Counted from the stretch's first letter, positions 42,661 to 52,778 are shown. The stretch is 60,105 nucleotides of DNA from JAJDIA01 sp031555145 (GCA_031555145.1 JAVBUR010000073.1:1-60105); one strand, 5' to 3'. The notes: generated by a model from the sequence alone, not told the origin. Program-made: numbers and translations.

Positions 42661-44772
42661 TCAAATATCCAGTTGCAAGTTAGTCATCTTTTCCGTAATT
42701 GCAAATGAAAAATCAGGATACTCATATAAACTAAATCGCGGTTCCGTCTTCCCTTCGCAATAATACCAGATCGAACGATAGTCGTTCAGGTCTTCCTTCA
42801 TTTCCTGTAACTGACGCAGATAGGCGGCAATCGACTTATTCTCTACGATACACACCTTCCCTATCCGGTCGATAATGGGGCTATGACGCCGGCTCTTGTC
42901 ATGATCGAAGCAAAGGATGCGTTTTCCCTCAGCGGTGATTCCGATCGTTTTGAACGTCATACTCTTCCCGATACCGGGCAAGTTTAGTACATTCCGGTCG
43001 GTTGCAGCAAACAACAGTTGATTAGCTTTCAGGAATTGCTGTAGGCTGTCGGGTAAAAGCGCCGGCTGTTGCATGAGGGTATGTAGTTCGTCCCGCTTAT
43101 CAATGGGGATCCGTCCCCAGATCTTCTCCTCTGTTTCTTCCTGTACCGAACGGCTGTTGGGGGTGAATACGGCATAATTTTCATTGAAGCCCTTCACCGA
43201 AAATGTATAATAACAAACGACGCCGATAGCATTCAATGCCTGGCGCAGCCGGGTAGCATGCCCGCGACGTGATACGGCGACAGTATAGACCATCTGATTG
43301 GTAATAATCCAGCCGGCAGACAATATGCGCTCGACTGCCAGTCGCGCTTCCGGGGTAATTTCGAGCGGTGACTGAAAATGTGTCTGTATGTAAAATTGGC
43401 GAATACCGACAGTCGATGCTTTTTCCTTGAACTCCCGGAGTATTTCCACCAGGTCAGGCGTGACCCGCACCGGCAAATAAGCCAACAGGCGCGAACCTAA
43501 ACGTACACGTTGTATCTCTGCATATTTTTCTCCATCCGGACGCCCTTCGTTGGCTCTTCGCTTCCGGATAGCCATCCGGTATATCGCATCCAGTATCTTT
43601 CGCAAAGTCGCATCCTGGCTCATCAGGGCATCACCGCCAGTGATCAAGATATCCCTTAATTGCGAATCTTCTTCAAAGTAGGTCATCAAGCGGCGTAACT
43701 TCTGATCCCAAGTTTCTTTCGGCTTCAGGGCTTCAAGATCAAAATTCAACCGTTCGCTCTGGAAATCATACATGCGCTGACAAGAGGCACACAGTCCACC
43801 ACAGGCCCGTCCCATCGAGTCAGGAATAAGAATAGATACTTCGGGATAGCGCCGGTGGATATTATGTCCCTCAGGAAGTAACCATCCGGCAGCATTCGGC
43901 TTACCGGCTTCGACAATATCTTCTTTTTCCCAGGCTTTGATCTCGCCATAGGCATTTACCAGTTCTTCCGAGTAGATGATATATGATCGGATGGCAGCGT
44001 CATCATAACCATTGCTTCCGGTATTCAATAGGGATAGGTAGTAAGGGGTAACGAAGAAAGGCATACCTTTTTTTCGGGCATAGTTAAGTATTTGCATGAT
44101 CCCGTCCGACAGGGTATTCCCAAGGAAAACATTCAACTCTTGGGGACTCTTGAGCGCCATAGCCAGGTGGAAGCGATAACTACCCCACCAGGTTTCGACT
44201 TGTTGCTGTTTCTCCTCGGCGCTCATATCTTCAGCAAACAAGTATTTGGAGACAGGCGTACGTCGACGTTCTATTTTATGGATAAGGAGATCGATGATCC
44301 GTCTTTTGTTGACTGAACGGATAGCGATCACTCCTGGATCCTGGCCGGAAGGCCATCGACTCATCTGTTTCCTGGCCAATACCTGGTCGGGTTTGAAAAC
44401 GACAGGATGGTCGAGCGAATAAAACAAATGAAACAAATCGAGGAAAAGATCGGGCGATACCTCATCCGTCAGCTTTCCATTCAGGAACTCCCACAAGTAG
44501 GTAATGGTTCGGATACGTAACTGTTGCCCGGTTGATAATTCATCGACCACGGTATGATCTTGTGCGATCAGTTGCAACACACAAGATGCGGCCTTTGTTG
44601 TAACATCGTCATTCTCTCGATCGGCATACGGACTGACATACAGGCATAGGTTTTCCTTAAACGATTCAGGCGTGTGGTGCTGTAAAGCCAGGGCTGACAA
44701 GACTGGCAAATACCGGGAATATCGCTTTTTTAATGCTGGAACTGTGTAGTTAAGTAATTCTTTTCGGATCAT
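42661..44772 (-). CDS. kamA: KamA-family radical SAM protein (lysine 2,3-aminomutase-like)
   Basis: About 703 residues, much longer than the 416 of clostridial KamA, but typical of the long Bacteroidales form. The cluster motif CGGLCASC (CxxxCxxC, near residue 327) binds [4Fe-4S] and S-adenosylmethionine. ITGGDAL follows; the PLP Lys region should lie further on. It would shift the alpha-amino group of lysine or another amino acid to beta. About 290 residues precede the radical SAM core and about 170 follow it. The frame extends upstream to a TTG; the ATG at 44772 is preferred. A nested inverted repeat abuts this start. Confidence 0.87.
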   Translation of the reverse strand: MIRKELLNYTVPALKKRYSRYLPVLSALALQHHTPESFKENLCLYVSPYADRENDDVTTKAASCVLQLIAQDHTVVDELSTGQQLRIRTITYLWEFLNGKLTDEVSPDLFLDLFHLFYSLDHPVVFKPDQVLARKQMSRWPSGQDPGVIAIRSVNKRRIIDLLIHKIERRRTPVSKYLFAEDMSAEEKQQQVETWWGSYRFHLAMALKSPQELNVFLGNTLSDGIMQILNYARKKGMPFFVTPYYLSLLNTGSNGYDDAAIRSYIIYSEELVNAYGEIKAWEKEDIVEAGKPNAAGWLLPEGHNIHRRYPEVSILIPDSMGRACGGLCASCQRMYDFQSERLNFDLEALKPKETWDQKLRRLMTYFEEDSQLRDILITGGDALMSQDATLRKILDAIYRMAIRKRRANEGRPDGEKYAEIQRVRLGSRLLAYLPVRVTPDLVEILREFKEKASTVGIRQFYIQTHFQSPLEITPEARLAVERILSAGWIITNQMVYTVAVSRRGHATRLRQALNAIGVVCYYTFSVKGFNENYAVFTPNSRSVQEETEEKIWGRIPIDKRDELHTLMQQPALLPDSLQQFLKANQLLFAATDRNVLNLPGIGKSMTFKTIGITAEGKRILCFDHDKSRRHSPIIDRIGKVCIVENKSIAAYLRQLQEMKEDLNDYRSIWYYCEGKTEPRFSLYEYPDFSFAITEKMTNLQLDI

Positions 44773-44775
44773 AAA

Positions 44776-44855
44776 ACTCTTTTTTTGGCGGTTTACGTGC
44801 AATACGCAATCGTACTATATTCTGTAAATATAGTAAAAACCGCCAAAAAGAGAGT
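44776..44855. promoter_or_regulatory. Nested inverted repeat in the kamA leader
   Basis: Outer arms 44776-44794 and 44837-44855 are 19 bp with one mismatch (core TTTGGCGGTTT with AAACCGCCAAA). Inner arms TACTATATT (44813-44821) and AATATAGTA (44827-44835) are perfect 9-bp repeats with a 5-nt spacer. The inner repeat contains TATATTTA on the minus strand, a near-match to the -7 box. The outer left arm ends 3 nt before the kamA ATG. It may be an operator, a leader RNA fold that hides the start, or a terminator of the kinase transcript. Confidence 0.6.
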
Positions 44856-44880
44856 CCTCTATTAAGATTTTTTCAGTATT

Positions 44881-47800
44881 TTACCACTGCACAGAGGGGC
44901 AAAACTTAGTGATCGTCGACTTCAATATCTTCAGATTGATCGGCTTTGTAATGAAATCGGTCGCACCTGCCTGGCGGGCGGCTTCCATATCTGTATCAAA
45001 TACATAGGCCGACTGCATGATCACGGGGATATCTTTTGTTATCTTACGGATTTCCTTTAATGCTTCGATCCCGGTCATTTCCGGCATCTTGATATCCAGC
45101 ATGATGAGGCTGATCACAGCTGCATGTTCCTGGTAAAGGTCTAATGCCTCCTTACCTGTTTTAGCACGAATCAGATTACATTGCTTCTGCAATACTGTCT
45201 TTAACAACAGATAATTGCTTTCCTCATCTTCTGCAATCAGCAGGGTAACTCTGTCTTGCGACAGTTGGTTGTCATTTGTCGTGTTCATATTTAACAATTT
45301 ATAAATAATATTATTTTCACTTCTTTTCTGTTCCGGGACATCTCCTTCCCTTGCCTCAGCAAATGGGATGGAAACAACGAAACGGCTACCTACTCCTTCC
45401 TTAGAGGTTACCCGAATGGTGCCATGATAATGGTCTACAATCATTTTACAAATTGACAATCCCAAACCGGCTCCCTGAGCAAAATCGTCCTTCTTGTAAA
45501 AACGTTTAAATACATTATCTATATCTTTTTCGGGTATGCCCCGTCCAGTGTCTTCTACAAAAAAATGATAGTTACCATCCTCCCAGGTATATCCAACGGT
45601 GACCGATCCTTTTTCCGTAAACTTGACCGCGTTATTGATCAGGTTCGTGACCACCTGGTTCAGACGTAACTTGTCTGTCATAATATACGACGTCTCATCC
45701 GGCACCTGGCAAATCAACTGAATGCGATCGGGAACGATCACCCGTTGAGTAACTATAATCTGTTCAATGAACTCATTTACATCACACACCTCATCCTTGT
45801 AATGCATCGTTCCACTTTCGATCTGTGCCATATCCAGCACATCACTGATAAGCCCCAACAGCAGATTGCAATTATTACGGATCGTATTAACAAACAATTG
45901 CCGCTCCTCCACATCAAAATCATCGCCCGAGGTCAGGACATTGGAAAAACCGACAATCGCATTCAGCGGTGTCCGTATCTCATGGCTCATATTAGCCAGG
46001 AAGGCACTCTTCAAACGGTCGGATAATTGTGCTTTATCCCGCGCCTGTCCCAATGCCTGCAACGTCTGCACCGATTCTTCCACATTACTACAGAGCCCAA
46101 AGATAAGCGGTATTTCTTTTGAACCTACCGATCGAAGGCTAGTAAAATAAATTTCCCACGATTGATATCCTTGCCCTCCTATATTTATACGGATAGTTAA
46201 CGCATATTTATCAAACGCTCCACGGCCCAATTGCAGCGTGACTGTTTCCCATTCGTTGACATCTTCCGGATGAATGACATCCCGAAGGCGCTGTAGGGAT
46301 ACCGAATTCGTCCCGTCGTTGAGAATACCATTTGCTTTCATAAAGGCCGGATCCAACAAGACGGTATTCATCACAGGATCAAAGCGCCAAGAGGTATACC
46401 CGCCTGCCTCTAACGTCAGCGCTAAAAATTCTTTCCGGGTATACGCCTCTGTATCATCTGCAAAAACGACCACGGCGCCATACAAGTGATTGTTCTGATA
46501 AATAGCAGATATCGCGCCGGAAACAGGAAAACTCTTCTTTGACAGTCTCAACCGCATCTGATAATCATCCATAAACGTAATGGTTTTCCCTGTTGTGAGT
46601 ACCTCTTGTATCAACTGTTCCAGGCCTTTCCGTTTGCCGTCAGTCAGGTCAACCACCTGCAGAATACTCTTTCCGATACTACCCTGCCCGTCACCTTCAA
46701 GTCCCAGCATCTGTACTGCCGATGAATTGATAGCAAACATATTCATCTGTTGGTCCACAGAGATTACCCCTTCCCGAATGGAAGACATGACGATCTTGAG
46801 TTTGTTGCGATGTTCAAATAATTCTGCCTGGGTCTTTTTCTTTGTCTTTCGAGCTACACGTGAAAGAAAGAGTAAGACCGTAGTGACACCCAGAATAATC
46901 AAGACAAGGATTGCCCCTGTATAAATGATCTCACCCCAGTACTGTTCAATAAATGATCGATTGATAATAACACTTCCCTTGGGCAAATTGCTTACCGGTA
47001 TATGGTACTTCTGCAGTTGTTCCCAATCAAAAACAGGTTGCTGTACGCCCTCCACTATCGGGAAGTTAGTGATTGATTCTCCCCGTAACAGCCGGACACC
47101 TATATCGGCAGCCATATACATCTGATCGTAAGACAATGTCATATAGCCCCCCAAATAACCAAACCCAAACCCTTTACTGTTCGCGGCAAAGAAGGGGACA
47201 TTGGCCTGCCGGGCATAACCGAAATAGAAACTACTCCATACCGGCATGATCCGGACTTCCTGATTCCAATCCTGGGGTTGCAACAAGAAACGGGAACCTT
47301 CGCTTTCGTCCATATTGGTAATCTCAAAATCCAATCCTTCTAATCCTTCCGTCTGCTGCTTGAATGTTTCTACTGCGAGTTGGCTCAACGACGAATCATC
47401 GACATCCAGATATACCTTTTTCGTAGTAGGAAATAGTTCTTTGATAAGGCCTATACATTTACGATAATCCGGAAAGTGGGTAAAACCGGTCATATTGAGG
47501 TGATCTGCGACTGCTTCCGGAAGTTGATAATTGATACCGCTGAACACGACCGGCACTTCATAAGATAACAGGTGATTTGTTTGCAACAAAGCTCTCAGTG
47601 CTTGATCAGCAGATACCAGAATAAGGTCAGGCCGGCGGATATCATTCAGATGCGCCTTTAGCCTATCGGTCATTTGTTTTTCGCTCAGCAACTCACTGTT
47701 CAGATAATAGACTTCAAACACTGCCGGCTGCTTCTGTTTTTTGAAACAGTCAATGGCACCCCTGTTCAACTCTTCTCCCCAAAGGCAATCACTGCGGTAC

Positions 47801-47943
47801 GACTGGATGATCAACACATGGGCGATTGTGTCATCGTCTGCTTTGTTGCCTGCACACGAACACAGCACACTGCACTCCATGATACAACCGATCAGGAGAC
47901 ACAAGATATAGAACGGATATTTTATTGGTCGATCCTGCATCAT
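44881..47943 (-). CDS. Hybrid sensor histidine kinase with periplasmic binding domain
   Basis: About 1020 residues. It has a signal segment with a Cys-rich end (VLCSC), a periplasmic binding domain like PF04392 ABC substrate-binding proteins (about 40-325), a membrane helix (about 340-362), two PAS-like segments, HisKA with H654 in NMSHEIRTPLN, HATPase (NNAVKFTEKG, DTGRGIPE, GAGLGLSI), and a C-terminal receiver with LLIAEDEESN and the phosphoacceptor in MLDIKMPEMTG. The start at 47943 overlaps the upstream stop as ATGA. No DNA-binding partner gene is beside it. It is a paralogue of its neighbour. Confidence 0.9.
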   Translation of the reverse strand: MMQDRPIKYPFYILCLLIGCIMECSVLCSCAGNKADDDTIAHVLIIQSYRSDCLWGEELNRGAIDCFKKQKQPAVFEVYYLNSELLSEKQMTDRLKAHLNDIRRPDLILVSADQALRALLQTNHLLSYEVPVVFSGINYQLPEAVADHLNMTGFTHFPDYRKCIGLIKELFPTTKKVYLDVDDSSLSQLAVETFKQQTEGLEGLDFEITNMDESEGSRFLLQPQDWNQEVRIMPVWSSFYFGYARQANVPFFAANSKGFGFGYLGGYMTLSYDQMYMAADIGVRLLRGESITNFPIVEGVQQPVFDWEQLQKYHIPVSNLPKGSVIINRSFIEQYWGEIIYTGAILVLIILGVTTVLLFLSRVARKTKKKTQAELFEHRNKLKIVMSSIREGVISVDQQMNMFAINSSAVQMLGLEGDGQGSIGKSILQVVDLTDGKRKGLEQLIQEVLTTGKTITFMDDYQMRLRLSKKSFPVSGAISAIYQNNHLYGAVVVFADDTEAYTRKEFLALTLEAGGYTSWRFDPVMNTVLLDPAFMKANGILNDGTNSVSLQRLRDVIHPEDVNEWETVTLQLGRGAFDKYALTIRINIGGQGYQSWEIYFTSLRSVGSKEIPLIFGLCSNVEESVQTLQALGQARDKAQLSDRLKSAFLANMSHEIRTPLNAIVGFSNVLTSGDDFDVEERQLFVNTIRNNCNLLLGLISDVLDMAQIESGTMHYKDEVCDVNEFIEQIIVTQRVIVPDRIQLICQVPDETSYIMTDKLRLNQVVTNLINNAVKFTEKGSVTVGYTWEDGNYHFFVEDTGRGIPEKDIDNVFKRFYKKDDFAQGAGLGLSICKMIVDHYHGTIRVTSKEGVGSRFVVSIPFAEAREGDVPEQKRSENNIIYKLLNMNTTNDNQLSQDRVTLLIAEDEESNYLLLKTVLQKQCNLIRAKTGKEALDLYQEHAAVISLIMLDIKMPEMTGIEALKEIRKITKDIPVIMQSAYVFDTDMEAARQAGATDFITKPINLKILKSTITKFCPSVQW

Positions 47944-50639
47944 GCGTTTTGTTGTTGATTCACTACATCGGTATGCACAGGCAGGCAAATAGTAAACACG
48001 GAGCCTTTACCTACCTCCGAATCCAGCACGACTCGTCCCTTCAGGCGCTTCACGATTTCCGCCACAATGGACAGTCCCAAGCCACCTCCCTGTACAAACT
48101 CATCCGATTTATAAAAACGGTTGAATATCTTATCTCGTTCCTCTACAGTGATACCCTTCCCGGTATCTTTCACGAAGAGGCATACCTCATTCTTTTCGTC
48201 ATTCACCCAATAACCTACTGTAACATTTCCTTTCGGCGTAAACTTATAGGCGTTGCTCAACAGATGACTGAATAACTGGATGAGCCGATAGTCGTCTCCC
48301 AACATGATATAGGGTTCTTCCGGCGTATCCAGGTTTACCTCTATAGTTGCCGGACGACCAGTCTCATGCATGGCAATCGCTTCGCGGGCTACTTCCGTCA
48401 GGTTACATGGCTCTTCCCTGAAATATATCCCACTCTCTATACGCGAAATATCCAATATTTCATTGATCAGTTCCAACAACAGGCGACAATTATCATTGAT
48501 GATATCAATAAACTCCTTCCGGTCTTCCCAAGCCAGATCCTGGTTATCGATCAGGATGCTGGAGAATCCGACAATGGAGTTCAGCGGGGTACGCACTTCA
48601 TGGCTCATATTGGAAAGGAAAACTGTCTTTAACCGGTCTGACTTTTCTGCCTCATCACGCAAGCGGGTAAACTCTTCTTCCCGTTTTTTAAACTCATCCA
48701 TGTTTGCCCATATGCCATAATACTGGTACTGGTCGCTCCTCATGGGTGTCGGATACAAGGAGATATAAGACTTCCACCATTGGTAATCACCCTGACCGTT
48801 ATACCGCAAGCGACAAACGATCGAAGTATTCACCGCCAAACTTGTTATCATTTCCTCCATCAATCTTCTGACTTCCGGTTGATCTTCCGGATGAACGGCT
48901 TGCAGGAAACGTTCTTTGGCTATTAGCAAAGTGTCGTCGTGAGGCAATTGAAAGGTATCAAAGAAGACCTCCTCAAAAAGGAAAGCCTGTTGTTCCTGAT
49001 CAAACTTCCAAGCAAAAAGATTCCCTGAAGCCATACTTAAGGCAAGAGATTGTTTTTGGGTATACTCGTTGGTCACATCGCGGAAAGAGATCAGCACGCC
49101 ATACGACTTGCCATCATAATCCAGACTACATATATTACCGGACACAGGGAACTCTTTCCTCGGGGTAATGAAATAAGCCGCATCATGCAGCTTTTCGCTT
49201 TTGTTCACCGAGTCAGCAAACGAGTGTAGCAAATTCGTCAGGTAAGAAGGATCATCCCGCAACTGGACATCGAACAACGACGCCACCGAAACACCTATAT
49301 ACGATTTCCGTTTTTCGAGCCCCAAGATATCTATAGCCGCCCGGTTGACAGACAACACCGTTCCCTCGATCGTAAACGAGACGACCCCTTCACTCAGGGC
49401 GTCCATGGTAATATCCAACTCCCGTTGTTCTTTACGCAAGCGCTTCTGAACGGCCACTTTATTATAAGACTCCCGTCGATACAAACGGATTAACAACCAA
49501 AAGAACAACAAAAGGAATAATGTTCCAATAATACCCACAGCGACCAACGACTGTTGGTACTTCACATAGAACGGAATATTCAGTACCTGCGAATCTTCCG
49601 GCAAAGCGTCCAAATTAATCTTCCAATATTGAAGTTGCCGCCAGTCGAACACTGGATATTGCTTGCTTGGCGTAATCGGAATATCCTGTACAGGAGTACC
49701 CTTCAATATACGTGCACCTGCCATCATCGCATTATACATCTGATCATAACCCAGTGCCATATACCCACCAAGCCACCCTCCACCAAAGCCTTCATTATTC
49801 ACCATCAAAAAGGGAGCTGTACCCAACCGGGCCATCACCTCATAGGTCTCGTCCCATTTCGACAAAATACAGACACTGTTCAACCGATAAAACAACACTT
49901 GTTTCAGATCTCGTCCCATCAATCGTTCAAGCCGTTCAATATGCAGTTTGAAAGGGTTGGCAGCCGCTCTTGCCGTCGTCATTGTATCTACAGTGTATGT
50001 CGGAAAAGTCTCGATTATCTCTACCAGGTTCGGCAACTGGGAAAACTGGTAACGCAAATCTTCCACCGGCACTTGCCCGAGATTGGAATCAGATTCGGCA
50101 ATCACGGTAATATCCGTAATCTTCCCATATAGTTGTCGGGCCAGATGATAACAACGGATATAATCCGGATCGTCAGTAAATCCGGTCACATTGGTATGCC
50201 CTTTCAACAAATCATAATCCACACAATCCACACCGGTAAATACAACCGGGACTTGTTTTGTCAACGAATGCCCAGTTTGCAGAAAGGTCAGGGTTGCCCT
50301 GTCGTCGCAAGTAATAATCAGATCGGGAGGATTGGCGACAAACTGATCCAGCCATCCGGTCATAGCGGAAAATTTCAGTTTGTGATTTGTGTTATATTCA
50401 GGTTTCCAATAATAGCGCTGGACGTTAGCCTTCGTTTTACTTTTCTTCAAGCCGTCTCTCAGTCCACGCTCAAAGTCATCCATCCACACATAAGACTTGT
50501 CAAAAGAATGGATCAACAGAATGTTATACTTCCCGGAATGCTCAGACTTATTCCAAACAAACACGACAAAGAACAACAACAGCCCCGATAAAAGCGTATA
50601 TAAATAAAGGCTATGCCTTTTGATTAATGTCCCTAACAT
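47940..50639 (-). CDS. Sensor histidine kinase with periplasmic binding domain
   Basis: 899 residues. It has TM1 (11-29), a periplasmic binding domain of the same type as its neighbour (about 38-350, with GGGWLGGYMALGYDQMY), TM2 (364-385), PAS domains (about 405-520 and 530-650), HisKA with H680 in SNMSHEVRTPLN, and HATPase (NAYKFTPKG, DTGKGI, GGGLGLSI). There is no receiver. The pairs FDW-x-QLQ and LGGYM in both kinases show a tandem duplication. It has a TATTTTTG box with a TTG about 21 nt upstream of it. Confidence 0.9.
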   Translation of the reverse strand: MLGTLIKRHSLYLYTLLSGLLLFFVVFVWNKSEHSGKYNILLIHSFDKSYVWMDDFERGLRDGLKKSKTKANVQRYYWKPEYNTNHKLKFSAMTGWLDQFVANPPDLIITCDDRATLTFLQTGHSLTKQVPVVFTGVDCVDYDLLKGHTNVTGFTDDPDYIRCYHLARQLYGKITDITVIAESDSNLGQVPVEDLRYQFSQLPNLVEIIETFPTYTVDTMTTARAAANPFKLHIERLERLMGRDLKQVLFYRLNSVCILSKWDETYEVMARLGTAPFLMVNNEGFGGGWLGGYMALGYDQMYNAMMAGARILKGTPVQDIPITPSKQYPVFDWRQLQYWKINLDALPEDSQVLNIPFYVKYQQSLVAVGIIGTLFLLLFFWLLIRLYRRESYNKVAVQKRLRKEQRELDITMDALSEGVVSFTIEGTVLSVNRAAIDILGLEKRKSYIGVSVASLFDVQLRDDPSYLTNLLHSFADSVNKSEKLHDAAYFITPRKEFPVSGNICSLDYDGKSYGVLISFRDVTNEYTQKQSLALSMASGNLFAWKFDQEQQAFLFEEVFFDTFQLPHDDTLLIAKERFLQAVHPEDQPEVRRLMEEMITSLAVNTSIVCRLRYNGQGDYQWWKSYISLYPTPMRSDQYQYYGIWANMDEFKKREEEFTRLRDEAEKSDRLKTVFLSNMSHEVRTPLNSIVGFSSILIDNQDLAWEDRKEFIDIINDNCRLLLELINEILDISRIESGIYFREEPCNLTEVAREAIAMHETGRPATIEVNLDTPEEPYIMLGDDYRLIQLFSHLLSNAYKFTPKGNVTVGYWVNDEKNEVCLFVKDTGKGITVEERDKIFNRFYKSDEFVQGGGLGLSIVAEIVKRLKGRVVLDSEVGKGSVFTICLPVHTDVVNQQQNA

Positions 50640-50669
50640 TCGGCGATTCCATGGCTTTATACTGGTTCA

Positions 50670-50677
50670 CAAAAATA
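50670..50677 (-). promoter_or_regulatory. Promoter for the tandem histidine kinases
   Basis: The minus strand reads TATTTTTG, an exact -7 match, 30 nt upstream of the ATG, with a TTG -33 candidate 21 nt before it. Confidence 0.6.
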
Positions 50678-50779
50678 CAACATATTTCTATACCTGAACA
50701 ATGATCTACTCAAATAGTTCATTACAAGTAAAAGAAACAAAAAAAAGGGAAAACCCGTTGCAGATCGCCTCACTTTATC

Positions 50780-50787
50780 TACTTTTG
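50780..50787 (+). promoter_or_regulatory. Promoter -7 box for pyrBI
   Basis: TACTTTTG is an exact consensus match, 22 nt before the pyrB ATG. The leader is too short for a classical attenuator. Confidence 0.6.
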
Positions 50788-50809
50788 TATACATATAGAC
50801 AACACAGGT

Positions 50810-51724
50810 ATGAAAAGTAACAGTTTAGTATCCATCGATCAGTGTACCAGGGAGGATATCCTTCGTATCCTCGATAACGCAGAGAAGTTTGAAGAGAACC
50901 CAAACCGGAATCTGTTGGAAGGGAAGGTAGCAGCCACCCTTTTTTTTGAACCTTCCACACGGACAAGGTTAAGCTTTGAAACAGCAGTAAACCGCCTCGG
51001 AGGCCGGGTAATCGGGTTCCAGGACGCGTCTACCACCAGTTCTACCAAAGGAGAAACACTGAAAGACACCATCTTGATGGTCAGCAACTACGCCGACCTC
51101 ATTATTATGCGCCATCACCTTGAAGGAGCCGCCCGCTATGCATCGGAAGTGGCGAATGTGCCAATCATCAACGCGGGTGATGGAGCCAACCAACACCCGA
51201 CGCAAACCATGCTCGACCTGTATTCCATCCGTAAGACACAGGGTACGTTGGAAAACCTGACCATCACCATGGTAGGCGATCTAAAGTACGGACGCACAGT
51301 ACACTCACTGATTGTTGGCATGTCGCACTTCAATCCCACCTTCCATTTCATCGCACCGGAAGAACTGCGAATGCCGGAAGAACAAAAGCAATTCTGCGAA
51401 AAGCACGGGATCCGTTATTTCGAACATACCGACTTCACGGAAGACATCATCAACCAGTCGGATATTCTCTATATGACCCGCGTACAGCGCGAACGCTTTA
51501 CCGATCTCGAAGAATATGAACGCGTAAAGAATATCTACATCCTGAAAAAGAAGATGCTACGCAACAGCCGGGAAAACCTGCGGGTGCTTCATCCCCTGCC
51601 CCGTATCAATGAAATTGCCTACGATGTAGACGACAGCCCAAAAGCCTATTATATCCAACAGGCACAGAACGGACTCTATGCCCGTCAGGCCATCATCTGC
51701 GAATTATTTGGTATTCAAATTTAA
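50810..51724 (+). CDS. pyrB: Aspartate carbamoyltransferase, catalytic chain
   Basis: A 304-residue enzyme that joins carbamoyl phosphate to aspartate, the committed step of pyrimidine synthesis. It has the carbamoyl phosphate motif FEPSTRTRLSFE, the SSTKGETLKD loop with the neighbouring-chain Ser/Lys, QHPTQTMLDLY, the aspartate-side DILYMTRVQRERF, and LHPLPR. The length is typical. It is 12 nt before pyrI. Confidence 0.97.
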   Translation: MKSNSLVSIDQCTREDILRILDNAEKFEENPNRNLLEGKVAATLFFEPSTRTRLSFETAVNRLGGRVIGFQDASTTSSTKGETLKDTILMVSNYADLIIMRHHLEGAARYASEVANVPIINAGDGANQHPTQTMLDLYSIRKTQGTLENLTITMVGDLKYGRTVHSLIVGMSHFNPTFHFIAPEELRMPEEQKQFCEKHGIRYFEHTDFTEDIINQSDILYMTRVQRERFTDLEEYERVKNIYILKKKMLRNSRENLRVLHPLPRINEIAYDVDDSPKAYYIQQAQNGLYARQAIICELFGIQI

Positions 51725-51736
51725 ACCCTGCACACC

Positions 51737-52204
51737 ATGTCAGCCGAAAAAAAAAGAGAACTACAGGTAGCCGCCCTTGAAAACGGCACGGCCATCGACC
51801 ATATCCCCCCTCGCCAACTGTTTAAGGTAGCCGCCCTGTTGCGCCTCGAACGCATGTTGGACAATACCATCACTATCGGGAACAACTTCCATAGTGGCAA
51901 GATGGGGTGCAAAGGAGTGATCAAGATTGCCGATAAATTCTTTGAAGAAGGTGAAATCAACCGCATAGCCCTGGTAGCTCCGAATGTGATCCTGAACGTG
52001 ATCCGCGATTTCGAGGTCGTGGAGAAGAAGAAAGTAACCCTGCCCGATACCCTGATCGATGTTGTCAAATGCAACAACCCCAAATGCATCACCAATAATG
52101 AACCGATGCCTACCCATTTCGATGTGATCGACAAAGAAACGGGAACCGTCAAATGTCGCTATTGCGAACGCAAAATCAACAAAGAAGATATTATCATTAA
52201 ATAA
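51737..52204 (+). CDS. pyrI: Aspartate carbamoyltransferase, regulatory chain
   Basis: A 155-residue regulatory subunit that binds nucleotides and makes the PyrB enzyme allosteric. The N-terminal nucleotide domain shows NGTAIDHIPP. The C-terminal zinc domain has the four Cys in VVKCNNPKCITNNE and VKCRYCERKI. It partners with PyrB. Confidence 0.96.
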   Translation: MSAEKKRELQVAALENGTAIDHIPPRQLFKVAALLRLERMLDNTITIGNNFHSGKMGCKGVIKIADKFFEEGEINRIALVAPNVILNVIRDFEVVEKKKVTLPDTLIDVVKCNNPKCITNNEPMPTHFDVIDKETGTVKCRYCERKINKEDIIIK

Positions 52205-52209
52205 CCGGC

Positions 52210-52773
52210 ATGAAACACGACTGGAAACCGGGGACAATGATTTATCCCCTGCCTGCCGTTATGGTAAGTTGTGGCAGTGATCCTTCCGAATACAATATCA
52301 TTACCGTTTCGTGGGTAGGTACGATCTGTACCAACCCGGCGATGTGCTATATATCCGTACGTCCTGAACGCCACTCCTACCCGATCATCAAAAAGAACAT
52401 GGAGTTCGTGATCAACCTCACCACCGAAGAGTTGGCCTATGCCACCGACTGGTGCGGCGTCAACTCGGGAAAAGATCACCGGAAGTTCGAAGCCATGAGG
52501 CTCACCCCCGGTAAAGCCTCCGTGATAAATGCCCCTACGATCGAAGAGTCTCCCCTTTCAATCGAATGTCGAGTAAAGGAAGTACTGGCACTGGGTAGTC
52601 ATGACATGTTTATTGCCGAAGTAGTGAACGTACAGGCTGACGATAGATACCTGGAGGAAACCACCGGCGCCTTCAACCTCGAAAAGGCACGCCTGTTAGC
52701 CTACTCACATGGTAAGTATAGCGGTCTGGGCGAATCAATCGGCAAATTCGGCTGGTCGGTCAAAAAGAAATAG
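52210..52773 (+). CDS. Flavin reductase-like protein (FMN-binding split barrel)
   Basis: A 187-residue protein of the flavin reductase family, with an FMN-binding split barrel: PAVMVSCGSDPSEYNIITVSW at the N-terminus, ISVRPERHSYPIIKKN, FVINLTTEELAYATDWCGVNSGKD, and ESPLSIECRV. The family reduces flavin with NAD(P)H or holds FMN for another enzyme. It starts 5 nt after pyrI, so it is the last gene of the operon. No reason to link it to pyrimidine synthesis is visible. Its stop is 5 nt from the convergent nuclease gene. Confidence 0.85.
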   Translation: MKHDWKPGTMIYPLPAVMVSCGSDPSEYNIITVSWVGTICTNPAMCYISVRPERHSYPIIKKNMEFVINLTTEELAYATDWCGVNSGKDHRKFEAMRLTPGKASVINAPTIEESPLSIECRVKEVLALGSHDMFIAEVVNVQADDRYLEETTGAFNLEKARLLAYSHGKYSGLGESIGKFGWSVKKK

Positions 52774-52778
52774 CCGAT

